Under the pieces are notes generated by a model. That model saw nothing but the letters and a program-made list of their open reading frames with translations, was not told the origin of the DNA and made no database searches. The position numbers and the translations under genes were made by a program. 39,024 bases of DNA from Chloroflexota bacterium (GTDB taxonomy: Bacteria > Chloroflexota > Chloroflexia > Chloroheliales > Chloroheliaceae): positions 1 to 39,024 of the forward strand of contig CADDZM010000009.1 in the NCBI GenBank assembly GCA_902812345.1. The letters are read 5' to 3'. This document shows positions 10,001-19,885 of this stretch, in pieces; positions within the stretch are counted from its first letter, which is position 1, and the number at the start of each line of letters is the position of its first letter.

Positions 10001-13000
10001 ACTGGACGATTCGGACGGAATAGTAAACTTGACTGCCGCGTTTGCCACCGGCACCGGCCCACCGCCAAAGCCGGTAACTGTCACCGAAATTGGCGCGCTC
10101 GCCCCACCGGCCAGCGGTGTTGGCGCTGAAACGGTTGAAAGTTGAGCGGTTGTAGTGGCTTGCAGGGTGGCAGGCGTGCCAACCTGTTTACTTCCGGACA
10201 TCTGGACAGCGCTGATGGTATAGACGCCAAGCTGTCCCCCGGCCTGTAGAGTTACCACCGCATCACCGTTTTTATCGGTAAAATCGGCGGTCTTGCCGGA
10301 GAAACTCCCTTTGGTGGAATCAGCCGAGGCAATAGAGAACTGGATATTGATATTTTGCACGCCCTTACCCGCCGCGTTTCTTACGGTGGCGGTTATCGTC
10401 TGGGTTTCTCCGGCGCTGCTGGTATTCCCGGCCAACAAGGAAGGTGGCGAGGAAGTAAAGACAACGTTCACGGAGTTAGTCAGGGTAAAGGTATGCGTTA
10501 AGATGCCGCTGGGCGTATTCAAAGCGGCAAATACGTTATAGCTGCCGACGTAGGAACCAGCCGTCAAATTGGCCTGGGCCAGCCCGCCGCTATTAGTGGT
10601 CGTGAGGGCCGGGGCCGCGATAATGGCATAAGTAGTATCTGTCACCCCAAAACTAACCTGCGCGCCCGGTATGGTCGCGTCGTTATACCCCAGCACCGTT
10701 ACTCCCAGCGGGTTAAATACCCCACCGCTGGCAGGAGCGGTCTGGTTATCGTTGTAATCGGTATCCGAGAAGGTAGCGGTGTTGGCTACCAGGACACCGA
10801 CCGACCTGGAAAACCCGCCAATAGTGGTCGTAGCCGTCACCACATAATTGCCGATGAGCGTACCGGCGCAGTAATTATTGATGGTGGCGATACCGTCGCT
10901 GCCCGTATTTACGGTCGCGGAAATAACGCTGCCATTATCCTGGGTATCGGTAATCTTCTGGCAGGCGCTGGCAGAGAAAGCGCCATATTGCGTACTGAGG
11001 ATGCTAAAGGTGACCGGCAAATCAGGTACACCCGTACCGCCCGCGCCGGAAACCCTGACCTCGAGCGCGCTAAAGGCTTCACCACCGGCCTGCTTGACTT
11101 GCCGGGTGGTGGAAACCAACCGGAGGTCGGCCAGGTTTGTAATGGTAAAGATATCGGCGTGAGTTACGCTTCTTCCTGTTGGAAGGTTCGGCACTGACAG
11201 GTTGATATTGTAGGTGTTTAGCTGGTTGTTAGCTCTCACTCTACCCGTGTTAGTTCCTTCGGCGCTGCCTTCAACCACCGCTATCCCGTTACTACCTACG
11301 GTAGCCGTATAAATATTGCTGGCGATTCCATCGGTGCCGGTGAAAATTGCCGTTGGACCGGTGGCGGGGGCTGTATAAGTTGGCGCGGTAAAAACAACCT
11401 GATTTATACCCCCGCCAGGGTTAGTCTGGTCTACCGTGTTGCCGTACTGGTCAAACACCTTCACCTTCATGGTGTCCGTAAAGAGTTGGCCCACTTCTGG
11501 CGTCTGGTTGTTACCGGCTGTTATATTTACCACACTTGGGTAATCGGCGGCATTTGTGAAATGAATCGGTTTGGTCGAAGTAACCCCGTTGACGTGCGGC
11601 GTGATTGTGAAACTGCCCGTTACGGTGTTAGCCCTGACCGCGCTAATCGTAGCCTGGTTGCCGGTAATCTGAATATCGGTATCCGGCAGGGGAGTCATCG
11701 GCGTAGTAGCGTCCGCGCTGGCGACCGTCGGACTCGCGCTGGGGGCGGGTTCAATGGTAAAGCTGACCGTCGGGCTTGACACCGGGTTAGCGTATTTATC
11801 GAATATTGACACCAGAATCGAGGAGCCATAGTCGGTTCTTACTGTTACCTTCTGGTATAACGAGCCGACGCTGGTAGTTATATGGTCAGCGTCCGCCGGC
11901 CCTGCCAGGTTGGTCAGGGTGATAGTCGGGGCAGGCGAAACATAGGTCGAAGCCGTCAGGCTGACCGGAATATTAGCCGTGACATTGAAATTACCAGCCT
12001 TTATCCCGGCTGTAAGCTGGTTAGCCGGTACAATCGCGTAGCCGCTGGCATCGGTTGAAATAGTTTTCGAAGAACCGCTGCCGCCGCTAAAGATGCCGGT
12101 AGAAGTGCCGGTGACAGAAACCGGGACCGAGAAAGTCACCGGGTAGCCGCCGATATCGTTCTGGTACTGGTCGGTCAGGTGCAGGTTGAACGTCCCGAAT
12201 GGCTGGTCCACCTGCTGCTGAGCGAGCGAGGGCGGAGTAAATGTGATAATGGAACTGGCCCCTATCCTGGTTTCAGCCGTGTTCTTCATATAAATGGTGC
12301 TGCTAAGGATGGCGCTGTTCTGGCCTACAACCGAAGCACTTAAATTAAAGATCCCGGCCTTTTTATTAGCCTGGAGGTTAGTCGTATCGGTAATAGCCGT
12401 ATCCGGGGCTAAAACACCCTTGTTGATGTAGGCGTTGCCGCTACTATCGGTCTGAATATCCAGGGTTGGGCTGCCAGAAGGATTCAACCAAACCCCACTG
12501 GGGGAGGTTATATCGTTCGAGGCCGGTGTCATATCGAATGTGACTACTTTGCCACCGATGCCGTTCCCGTTAGCGTCCCTGACGACCGCGCTAAACTGGG
12601 GGAAAGCGGTCGTTACGGTCGTGGTCAGCGGGTTGGCAGCGGACCCCAGATTACCCGAGCTGGTAGAAATCGAAATGCTAACCGCGTTAGGAATGGAGTC
12701 TGGCAGATTCCGCATGAAAATCGTCGCCGTGGCAGGGGTAGACCCGGTGGTCGTCACATCTATGGTATATTCCCCGGCATAAAAACCCGGGACAATCGTT
12801 GAGGCGGTAATATCGGTATCCGTAATACTGGTCGAATCGGTTATACCCGGCGAGAGCGTAATTTCGCCCAGGCTATCCGTATTGGTTGAATACGACCGGT
12901 TGTTATTGTCATTAGTGGTCGGCAAAGCGCCGAAGTTAGCGGTCGGACTGCCGGTCCCACCGGAGACAGGTGTTCCCAGGTTTGCGTTAAAGGTTACCGG

Positions 13001-16000
13001 CGTTCCACCTATCACATTGTCGAAACGGTCCGTAACTTTGACCTTAAACTCATTAAATGCCCTTTTCTCCCGGTCAGTACAACTGGTAGAGTTATTGCAT
13101 ATGAAGTTAACCTTCTTCTGAAAGCGGGAGCCGTCAAAATTGGTTTCAGACAAAGTTATATTGGCGGCTGGACCCGCAACATTTACAAGATTAAAGTTAG
13201 CGCTAACGGCGGTGTCCACCGCTTGCGCCTTAATTTGATATGTACTCCCGGTCTTGTTGGTTATCGTAAGCGGCAAGGTCGAGGTGATAACCCCGTTTTC
13301 GTCCGGGAATGTAAAGTTAGCCGCGCTGTCGAAGTAGGCTCCAACGCTTGTGTTCGGGTCTACATTAGACGCGACATTCCCCACGAAGGTAATGGCGGTA
13401 TCCGCCGGTGGTAGCCTGCCGCCAGCGGGGATAACCGGGAAGACCGGGTTGCCGCCCGCATCAAGGACGGTAGCCTGCACAACTTTGTCCGAATTATAGG
13501 TTGTGCCAACCGTGACGGACAAAGGCGTAGTAGAGGCTGACCCGACCCCAAACGGGGTAATTGTTTTCGGCACGCCGGGGTCGTTAAACAATGTAAAGGA
13601 CTGGCTAAAGCCGGTAAAGTCCGGGCTGGTAGCGACCACGGTGTAGGAAGCGCGGGTCGCTTTGGAATTGGCGAAGAAGCTCGGCGCGGTTGCTAGCCCG
13701 GCTGAATTGGAAGTAACCGTCACCGAAACCGGGCCGGACGAAACGGTTTCAAAATTGCCGCTGGGGTCAGTGGTTGTCGTAGGAGCCGTGAAAGTTACGG
13801 GCTGATTGGCAAGAGGGTTGCCGCAATTATCCAGTATTTTGGTTTGGAGCGGAGTTCCCAACGCTTCAAAAATCCGGCCGTGCTGGTTATTTCCATCGCC
13901 TGGGAAATATTTATGATCGGTAAATTGAGCCGGATTACCTGGTGTAATGCTCAGATCAAGCGGGGATGGGGTGGCCGCTACATTTACCAGGGTCGCTACA
14001 ACCTGGAATGAGCCAACTTTACAGGTAGCCGTAACCGGTGTATTGACCTTTGCAATACCCAGTCCGCCGGAAACTCTGGCAGTGTAAGAGGTATTTGCGG
14101 TATTGGTATCGGTAAAAGTAACCGACGAAGGGTCATTGACAGAACGTCCTGTTATTGTTGGTGACGCGAAAAGAACTTGAGCGCCTGAACTGTCAAGCAC
14201 TGTATTGTGGCCTTTGTCGTACACCGTAGCCTGGATGGAAGCGCTGTAAGTTGTGTTGGCTTGCATGGTAATCGTCACAGGCGTATTAATTTCAACGCTG
14301 GTTGGGCTACCCGGCAGGTTGATAAAGTTAAAATTATTGGTTGAAACACTCGGGAAACCCACAACCGTAGCATTCACCTTGAAAGGCCCGGATTTGAGGT
14401 TAGCTTTGAGGCCGGTCGCGATTGCCACGCCTGGATTGGAGGTTGCCCCGGTGCCGGTCGGCACGGTCTGGCTGATGCTATTGCTAAAGAAGACGCCTGG
14501 TTGAGGGGCGACCGAGGTCGTAAAAGCCACCTGAACGTTCTGGGCAGTTGTGTTCTGGAGCAGGTTACCGCCAACATCTTTTACCTGGACCGCAATATCC
14601 GGGTAGGCGGTATCAATGGTACTGGTATAGCCTACCGTAGCCGCCTGGACATCATAAACGTCCGCAGAGCTTGTTATTACCGGGCTGATCGAGAAGGGGT
14701 CGCCGACAATATTGGTCAGGGTAAACAAAACCGGGGTATAACCTGGCGCGGATGCCCGTACGCTATGCACCCCTACAATCGGGTAGTTAGCCGTGCTAAG
14801 CATTAAAGACGGGTTCGCGGTGAGGTCTCCGGCGGTAGCGATACCCGAAGCGTCCGTGACGGCGGTAAAAGTGGTGGCATTCCCGGCGAAGGTGGCTCCT
14901 ACGCCGGTTCCCTGGGAGGTAAAGGTTACGGTAATGCCCGGCCCGGCCCCCTCTAATTGGATTTGCAGGTTACTGCCAAATTTTTGACCGATTCTGGCAA
15001 CCTGTTTGTCTGTTTTTTCGATGATAGTCATCGGTTTCGCCCCGGGGCTGGTGTTATTGAGTGAAATTTCCGTTTTAATATTCGGGTCACTGGCAAGCGT
15101 CACTATTATCGAGAAAGTTCCTTCAATGCCGTTAGCTTTAAGTTTATTGGTCAGAGGCACGGTTGCAACCCCATCGGCTCCCGAAGTAACGGTGACAGTT
15201 GCACCGGCTCCATCGAAACTGCCGGTGGCTGCTGCCCCGGTCACTGGCGGCACTGTAAACACAACCTGGCTGCCCTCAACCGGGTTGTTTTTAATATCGG
15301 TAATCTTGACCGATAAGGGGGTAAGGAAGTAAGTATTGGTAGTTGTAAATTTAGGCTGTTCGGTCTGGTCAGTTATGATGGCCGCGCTTCCAGCGGGTAT
15401 AAACAGGCCAGGGTACGTCCTCGCGGGCAAACAATCGGTGCCGTCCTGGTTGAAACAAACGTTTAGACTCAGGCTAATGTTAGACTGGGTCGGCCAGGAA
15501 GTGGTATCCACCGGAACGGTAAACGTCGTATTGTTCGCGTCCTTTACAAAGGTCGTCCCCGCAAGCTGGTCTTCCTGGGTAGAGTTTAGACTTTTAGAGT
15601 AAAGGCCGCTAACGGTAACCGACTTAACGTTATCAGTTGGAGTTACCACAAACGAAATGATTCCCGCCAGCGATTTGGCAGCGGATATATCCGGGAAAGC
15701 ATCAACGGTGCCGGTTATGGTGGTATGGTAGCCGGTTAGCGGTTGAATCGGCAGGCATACGCCGGTATCATCTTCAGTGTTACAGGCTTCACCCTGAATA
15801 ACAATCGGGCTGGCCGGAGAGATAAGCGAGGTATCCCAGGTCACAGTCCAGTTATTAGCGGCGGTTGCCACGAATTGCTGGGTTTGTACGTCGTTGACCA
15901 GGACGGTAATATTAACCTTTTTGGTCCGGTCCGACTGGTCGGTGATAGTTAGAACCTGGCTGGCGGTCAGGGTATTATCGGCGGAAGGCGGTGCAAAGGC

Positions 16001-19000
16001 CGCCGTCATACTAATTGATAGGTCGGTGATAGGGGCAATCTGCTCAAAAACTGAGCAGTCGGGATTTATACACAGGTTACCGCTCAGGCTGATACCGCTC
16101 TGGGGGATAATATTGCCGGTGCCCCATTGGGCGGTTAAAGTGTTGCTGTCATAAGTATAGGTGCCGATTTTGACCGGCTCGGCCACGCAACTGTTCAAGC
16201 AGTTTTTGTAAGTGGCGTACAAGTCAATATGATTTGGTTTAACATTCGGGTTCGGGACGGTTACGTTGACCTGGATAGTGTTGGTAAAGTTCAGGGACGT
16301 AGTGACCGGGAGCAGCGTTAAAGTCGCGGATGGCAAAGGCTGCGATTTGATAATAACCCCGACTGTCTGCGAACCGCCGTTGCTGTTAATGGTAAAAGTT
16401 GTATTTTCGTCGATACCGGTCAGGTTTGCAGCCAGGACCGAAATATCAATTGTGGCGTTACCGCCCACCCCCAGGTTCCCGGTGGTGCTGGAAAAGCCAA
16501 TTATAGTATTGCTGCTGCCCGGCGAAAGGTTCCAGACCAGGGGCGCGTTGCCCGTATTTTGAATCTGTAACTGCTGGTTGGCTCCATCCGGCAAGAAAGT
16601 CAAAGTTGTTACCGGGAGCGTGAGGATTGGCGTAAGGGCCACGGTCGCGGTTGGCGTAATAATTTCCGTGGTCGGCAAGGGAACCGTGGCAGTCGGCGTA
16701 ATTGCCGGTGAGCCGGTCGGTAGGAGGGACGTGGTCGAAATTGTCGGAGTCGCCGCCAGGGTCGTAGCTGGGAGGGTGGTCGGAGGCGCGACAGTCGGCG
16801 TATTTTTCACAGCGGGCCGGGGTGTCTGGGTCGGCACCGGCGTTACGGTTGGGACAGCTAAAGCCGCGGCGGAAGTTTTAGCCCCACCCGCACCGCCAGC
16901 CGCGGCTCCTCCCCCGGCGGCGGCGTTCGGATTGACCGAAGGCGATGGCTGGGGATTGGCGCTCGTGCCACCCGTACCTGGACGCCCGCCCGGGCCAGTC
17001 GGGGCGATAACCGGTTTTTCAATCGCAAAGTTAATAGTCTCGGCGGTTGCGGTATTTCCAGCCCCGTCAGTCGCCCGGTAATTAATAGTATAAGTACCGT
17101 TATCCGAAAACGTTAAAGGCACCCGGGTTGTATCACTGGTGTAAGGCTGCCACTGGCTGCTGTTGACCTGGTATTCAATTGAGGCAATCCCGCTCAGGTC
17201 ATCCGTTGCCAGCAAGGTAATGCTTACCGGCACCACCGACTTGTTGGTAGTTTTATCCGGTGTTGGCGTCAGGCGCGCCCCCATGACCGGCGCGGTATGG
17301 TCAATCGTGAAATAAATGTTACGGGTCAGGACAGTTTTGCCGTTAGCGTCTTTTACGGCAATTGCAATCGTATAATTGCCTTCGGTTGAGAAAGTCTGGG
17401 TCTCGTTGGGCTGAAGGGTCCGTCCGTGGTCGTCCAGGTTCGCCCGGGGATTGACAATCCGGACGGTCGCCGTCGCATTATCGTTTGTGCCGGTCACTTC
17501 ATAGCGGAACGGTTGGGGAGTCTGGTACAGGCCGCCGTCAACAGCCCCGGTGGTACGAATGCCGACCTGGTTGACCGTGTCCGGAATGCCGGTGACGCAG
17601 GGCGCACCGTTTCCTTCGTAGCTGATAACCCAGCGCGGCCGGTAGCCTTTGCTCAGAAAGTAATCGAGGTTCTTGTAAGTAGTGCCGTCCCAGGGGTCGG
17701 CCACGGTGTAGGAAGTACTGATGCCGCCAAAGCCGCCGGTTACGACCAGGAAGTGAGTGCCGCTTGGGCCACCCAGTAATCCGATAATAGTCGGGCCTTT
17801 TTGCAAAGCGGAATCGAGCAAATCCCAGCTAAAGTCAGCCCGCACGCCGCCTTGCAGCTTGAAACCGCCGCATTGTTGGCTGATGGCGAACCAACCGGCC
17901 TGGTTCAGCGGGCTGGTCAGGTTGCCAAGACAACTGCTCAGTTCAGCCGGATTCGTATCAACATTCTGGTAATTCAGGAGAATAGCCGCGCCTGTAATCG
18001 GACAGCCGAGTTCAGCCATGGTGCTGGTGCCGCCCTGTCGGAGCGGTAAATCGGCCCACCGCGGATCGTTCTGGCTGAAAGGTCGGGCAATCGAACAGGA
18101 GTTAGCCGTGTTAGGTGTGGTTGTTGGGTTGCCGTTATTCGCCCCGGCAGTAACCGGGCCGGTTCCCGCCTTTGGAGTGGTAGTTGTACCGGTCGTGGCC
18201 CCCGGAGAAGTCTGCTGCTGCACCGAGGCAAAATGACTTTGGGGCACTTGCAGGAAACTGGCCGGGACACCGATTAAGGAGTTGAGCGGCCTAACCAGGC
18301 CGGGTAAGCTCGGGAGGCTTGGTTTAGGCAGTTGCAGCCCGCCTGCCTGAGGAGTTATCGTCTGAACTTTGCCATCGGCCAGGGCAACCTGGACCTGGCT
18401 ATGGTCCGTAGATTGAGGCCGCACAAGCAAGCTGGCATCATCCGAAGCCCAGCACAACGGGACGGTACTGATATTGTTGCCATAGAAAAGTTCCGGTACG
18501 AGCCCCTGCGGTGAGGCTAACAAGGTGGCATCTTCCCCAATTTTTTTCACGACATAAAGATCAAGCTGGGAGGGGTTAGCTGCCGCGTCCGCGCCCGGGG
18601 TACCGCCTGCGGCGGTCGTGGCAGCGGCGGCAGTTGTCGAGGCCGCGGTCGTAGCAGTGCCGGTGACGGTGCCGGTAGCAGAGGGAGTGGTCACGGTAGC
18701 CGTGCCGCTGGCAGCTATTGGAGTAGGATGGCGGACTACAAAAGCCAGCTTTTCGCCATTGGCGGACCAGACCGGGGCAACCGGCCACAGTCCCGAGGTA
18801 ATCGGAATACTGGCGATAGGCGCCTGGTCGGTATCGAGGTTCTTAACCCAGATGCGGGCATCGTTCATCGCCAGGTCAGTGGCGGTGACATAAGCAATCC
18901 GCCGCCCATCGGGCGAGACCGTAACCAGGCTGGCGAAGATACCCGGCAATTTATCGGCTTGCTCTGTTTCGGCTACGGCGTAGGGTTGCGCGCCATTACG

Positions 19001-19885
19001 CCCGCTGACCAGGATGTTTGTGGTAGTGCCGTTGCTCAGTACATTTACATTACGCAGGGAAACCGGGGCGCAATAGGCCGAAATGTTTGGCTTAATAAGC
19101 ATCGGCAAAAGGAAGATAGCTCCTACAATCAGAAGCACCAGCAGCAGGGCCAGGAAAAAGACAAAACGGCCCCAGTGACGCCCGAACCAGTGCAGGGGCG
19201 CAATGGCGGCTTTTTGCTTGAAAGTGCCCCGGATTTCCTGGTCCGAGCCTTCCATCTTAACTTTAAATTCGTGATTTACTTCATCGCCGACCCAGTTGCG
19301 GGTCCGGGGTTGGGCTTTAAGGGTGAGGGCGGCCTGCTCGCCGGGGCGCAAAGGCACTTCCGGCGGGTCAATAATGAACCGCAAATCATCGTTGGGGTCT
19401 TCGGCGTAGACCGAGTAAATATGAGGGGCGTTGCCCTGGTTGCTCACTACCACCCGGTAGACTTCGGTGGATTTGCGCGAGGTTGATTCTATTGGCTGAA
19501 TTTCCAGGGTTTGAGCGTCAATTTGGGAAATTACAATATTAAATGGAATCTCGGCGCTGTTATCGGCTCCGCTGCGGGCGGTAATGATAATCTTCCCGGC
19601 GTAATTTCCGGCGTAAACCTGGGGTGGGATATTAATTTTAGCTATAACAACCTGGCTGCTATCGCCGCCGCGCCCGGTATCTCCGGCGGGGCGCAGCGAA
19701 AAGGTTGGCTGGTTAAATTCCACCCACCCCGGGTAAAGACCCATAGTTTCAGGACTGATTAGCGGCTCAATAGTGACGGTAAAGAAATCAATAATCTGAC
19801 TGGTGTTCGCAATAGTCAGGCTTACTTGAGCAACATTATTGGGAGCGATTTCGACGATTTGCGAACTTATCTCAAACTTGATCAT
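7013..19885 (-). CDS. 4290-aa giant membrane-anchored protein: propeller-like region, C39 peptidase, about 23 Big_1-like Ig repeats
   Basis: One uninterrupted frame. The ATG at 19885 lies 14 nt inside the 3' end of the regulator gene, so translation is probably coupled. Two Ig-like domains (about 1-230) precede a membrane segment at about 239-263 with basic residues on its N side, which predicts N-in, C-out; there is no signal peptide. Residues 270-560 carry propeller-type motifs (TVSPDGRRIAYV). A C39_2-like peptidase follows, with Cys628 (GCPITGAAILLNY), His711 (GTHFLVVTGG) and Asp730 (ADPWDG). An OmpL47-like domain, a Pro/Thr linker and a few Cys-containing Ig modules come next. From about residue 1530 to the end I count about 23 Big_1/invasin-like repeats of roughly 120 aa, each with a VTV...GxPVxFS core. 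This is likely a long surface fibre for adhesion or sensing. Function is inferred from architecture; the ligand is unknown. Confidence 0.9.
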   Translation of the reverse strand: MIKFEISSQIVEIAPNNVAQVSLTIANTSQIIDFFTVTIEPLISPETMGLYPGWVEFNQPTFSLRPAGDTGRGGDSSQVVIAKINIPPQVYAGNYAGKIIITARSGADNSAEIPFNIVISQIDAQTLEIQPIESTSRKSTEVYRVVVSNQGNAPHIYSVYAEDPNDDLRFIIDPPEVPLRPGEQAALTLKAQPRTRNWVGDEVNHEFKVKMEGSDQEIRGTFKQKAAIAPLHWFGRHWGRFVFFLALLLVLLIVGAIFLLPMLIKPNISAYCAPVSLRNVNVLSNGTTTNILVSGRNGAQPYAVAETEQADKLPGIFASLVTVSPDGRRIAYVTATDLAMNDARIWVKNLDTDQAPIASIPITSGLWPVAPVWSANGEKLAFVVRHPTPIAASGTATVTTPSATGTVTGTATTAASTTAAAATTAAGGTPGADAAANPSQLDLYVVKKIGEDATLLASPQGLVPELFYGNNISTVPLCWASDDASLLVRPQSTDHSQVQVALADGKVQTITPQAGGLQLPKPSLPSLPGLVRPLNSLIGVPASFLQVPQSHFASVQQQTSPGATTGTTTTPKAGTGPVTAGANNGNPTTTPNTANSCSIARPFSQNDPRWADLPLRQGGTSTMAELGCPITGAAILLNYQNVDTNPAELSSCLGNLTSPLNQAGWFAISQQCGGFKLQGGVRADFSWDLLDSALQKGPTIIGLLGGPSGTHFLVVTGGFGGISTSYTVADPWDGTTYKNLDYFLSKGYRPRWVISYEGNGAPCVTGIPDTVNQVGIRTTGAVDGGLYQTPQPFRYEVTGTNDNATATVRIVNPRANLDDHGRTLQPNETQTFSTEGNYTIAIAVKDANGKTVLTRNIYFTIDHTAPVMGARLTPTPDKTTNKSVVPVSITLLATDDLSGIASIEYQVNSSQWQPYTSDTTRVPLTFSDNGTYTINYRATDGAGNTATAETINFAIEKPVIAPTGPGGRPGTGGTSANPQPSPSVNPNAAAGGGAAAGGAGGAKTSAAALAVPTVTPVPTQTPRPAVKNTPTVAPPTTLPATTLAATPTISTTSLLPTGSPAITPTATVPLPTTEIITPTATVALTPILTLPVTTLTFLPDGANQQLQIQNTGNAPLVWNLSPGSSNTIIGFSSTTGNLGVGGNATIDISVLAANLTGIDENTTFTINSNGGSQTVGVIIKSQPLPSATLTLLPVTTSLNFTNTIQVNVTVPNPNVKPNHIDLYATYKNCLNSCVAEPVKIGTYTYDSNTLTAQWGTGNIIPQSGISLSGNLCINPDCSVFEQIAPITDLSISMTAAFAPPSADNTLTASQVLTITDQSDRTKKVNITVLVNDVQTQQFVATAANNWTVTWDTSLISPASPIVIQGEACNTEDDTGVCLPIQPLTGYHTTITGTVDAFPDISAAKSLAGIISFVVTPTDNVKSVTVSGLYSKSLNSTQEDQLAGTTFVKDANNTTFTVPVDTTSWPTQSNISLSLNVCFNQDGTDCLPARTYPGLFIPAGSAAIITDQTEQPKFTTTNTYFLTPLSVKITDIKNNPVEGSQVVFTVPPVTGAAATGSFDGAGATVTVTSGADGVATVPLTNKLKANGIEGTFSIIVTLASDPNIKTEISLNNTSPGAKPMTIIEKTDKQVARIGQKFGSNLQIQLEGAGPGITVTFTSQGTGVGATFAGNATTFTAVTDASGIATAGDLTANPSLMLSTANYPIVGVHSVRASAPGYTPVLFTLTNIVGDPFSISPVITSSADVYDVQAATVGYTSTIDTAYPDIAVQVKDVGGNLLQNTTAQNVQVAFTTSVAPQPGVFFSNSISQTVPTGTGATSNPGVAIATGLKANLKSGPFKVNATVVGFPSVSTNNFNFINLPGSPTSVEINTPVTITMQANTTYSASIQATVYDKGHNTVLDSSGAQVLFASPTITGRSVNDPSSVTFTDTNTANTSYTARVSGGLGIAKVNTPVTATCKVGSFQVVATLVNVAATPSPLDLSITPGNPAQFTDHKYFPGDGNNQHGRIFEALGTPLQTKILDNCGNPLANQPVTFTAPTTTTDPSGNFETVSSGPVSVTVTSNSAGLATAPSFFANSKATRASYTVVATSPDFTGFSQSFTLFNDPGVPKTITPFGVGSASTTPLSVTVGTTYNSDKVVQATVLDAGGNPVFPVIPAGGRLPPADTAITFVGNVASNVDPNTSVGAYFDSAANFTFPDENGVITSTLPLTITNKTGSTYQIKAQAVDTAVSANFNLVNVAGPAANITLSETNFDGSRFQKKVNFICNNSTSCTDREKRAFNEFKVKVTDRFDNVIGGTPVTFNANLGTPVSGGTGSPTANFGALPTTNDNNNRSYSTNTDSLGEITLSPGITDSTSITDTDITASTIVPGFYAGEYTIDVTTTGSTPATATIFMRNLPDSIPNAVSISISTSSGNLGSAANPLTTTVTTAFPQFSAVVRDANGNGIGGKVVTFDMTPASNDITSPSGVWLNPSGSPTLDIQTDSSGNAYINKGVLAPDTAITDTTNLQANKKAGIFNLSASVVGQNSAILSSTIYMKNTAETRIGASSIITFTPPSLAQQQVDQPFGTFNLHLTDQYQNDIGGYPVTFSVPVSVTGTSTGIFSGGSGSSKTISTDASGYAIVPANQLTAGIKAGNFNVTANIPVSLTASTYVSPAPTITLTNLAGPADADHITTSVGSLYQKVTVRTDYGSSILVSIFDKYANPVSSPTVSFTIEPAPSASPTVASADATTPMTPLPDTDIQITGNQATISAVRANTVTGSFTITPHVNGVTSTKPIHFTNAADYPSVVNITAGNNQTPEVGQLFTDTMKVKVFDQYGNTVDQTNPGGGINQVVFTAPTYTAPATGPTAIFTGTDGIASNIYTATVGSNGIAVVEGSAEGTNTGRVRANNQLNTYNINLSVPNLPTGRSVTHADIFTITNLADLRLVSTTRQVKQAGGEAFSALEVRVSGAGGTGVPDLPVTFSILSTQYGAFSASACQKITDTQDNGSVISATVNTGSDGIATINNYCAGTLIGNYVVTATTTIGGFSRSVGVLVANTATFSDTDYNDNQTAPASGGVFNPLGVTVLGYNDATIPGAQVSFGVTDTTYAIIAAPALTTTNSGGLAQANLTAGSYVGSYNVFAALNTPSGILTHTFTLTNSVNVVFTSSPPSLLAGNTSSAGETQTITATVRNAAGKGVQNINIQFSIASADSTKGSFSGKTADFTDKNGDAVVTLQAGGQLGVYTISAVQMSGSKQVGTPATLQATTTAQLSTVSAPTPLAGGASAPISVTVTGFGGGPVPVANAAVKFTIPSESSSMGTVTSSAINTPNTGIAQTGLTTGDVAGSYNVIASLDPAQFSPGPAPVVTTTIPVVNRVNISYDTSVPTLLLAGGTNSGGTPIQGQTAGLVFTATGFGTTPKPISGVNIRVTSDNKNRGTFAGGTVNGNAITATTSPTNNGQATATLIAGGEVGIYNVAAVGMVNNVQISNNSLNIGGTTTASLSVASSLVDIQAGGELVPVSITVTGNSGALVNNAPVLFSSNDTASLSTLPVTSTVNTDASGIAKLDVTSTNKVGFYTLTGNLYLPGVAPLQQPPAQNITIVNTATISTIASATPLAGNTSVPISANVTGYHNNPIVGASVLFTVPTAASSYAYFGTSSSPVPSVTVTTSSASPNVGVASTNVSTRAKAGRYNVQALLDPAQFGGNWNPTTSATIPITNMVTLSISSDPSPADLLAASNSAATNGGVAIVTAIVKGAGSPGVPVSGVTVNFSTDDTTKGNVNNATVLDDGSGTSVTTLLKASNGLGSYNVRAQAFSTDNTSLDVGSGIVSFTAKTSATIATDSVGTATPLAGGATTTYTVKVTGNSSQAVQGASVVFSSSNLSRATVSTAPVSTDSSGNASITLTTGNEAGPYTITANLVGNPTTQTATANFTNTVTIAYDTAPTPLAGGGTDTVVITAKGKNGNIGGVDLTFTGTSGAGNTANGTATGGPTGITGSSTVTVTSNSTGYGAWTLGVTPKIGTTTVSNNGGAYNIPVTNTLLISPTATTTATPPHPVMNGGSGTLSVQVSGFGTYKPSGVPVTFSTIAGTGCGGSACGTITSSASTDPSGVAQATVTSLTGTTPSPTVAQAYDVQATINIGGVPATLPTPTPIHVVNTVKMAQSPGTNLDPSTPMTVTVTDNAGVVLNGFNVQFTVMNTAGTAAGSITTDGYMCLNNPSACDATPTKYLGIRMATVSGKAGVNYSQAVQTVSTTGSDNDADYAVISPAGTTGVSLIRGAGAILPDNFILRAKVLVPGVSKSDVPVIDFNIQATT

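Noticed and set aside
18728-19486. 252-aa plus-strand frame
   Set aside because: It is antisense to the membrane and propeller region of the 4290-aa gene and shows no family features.
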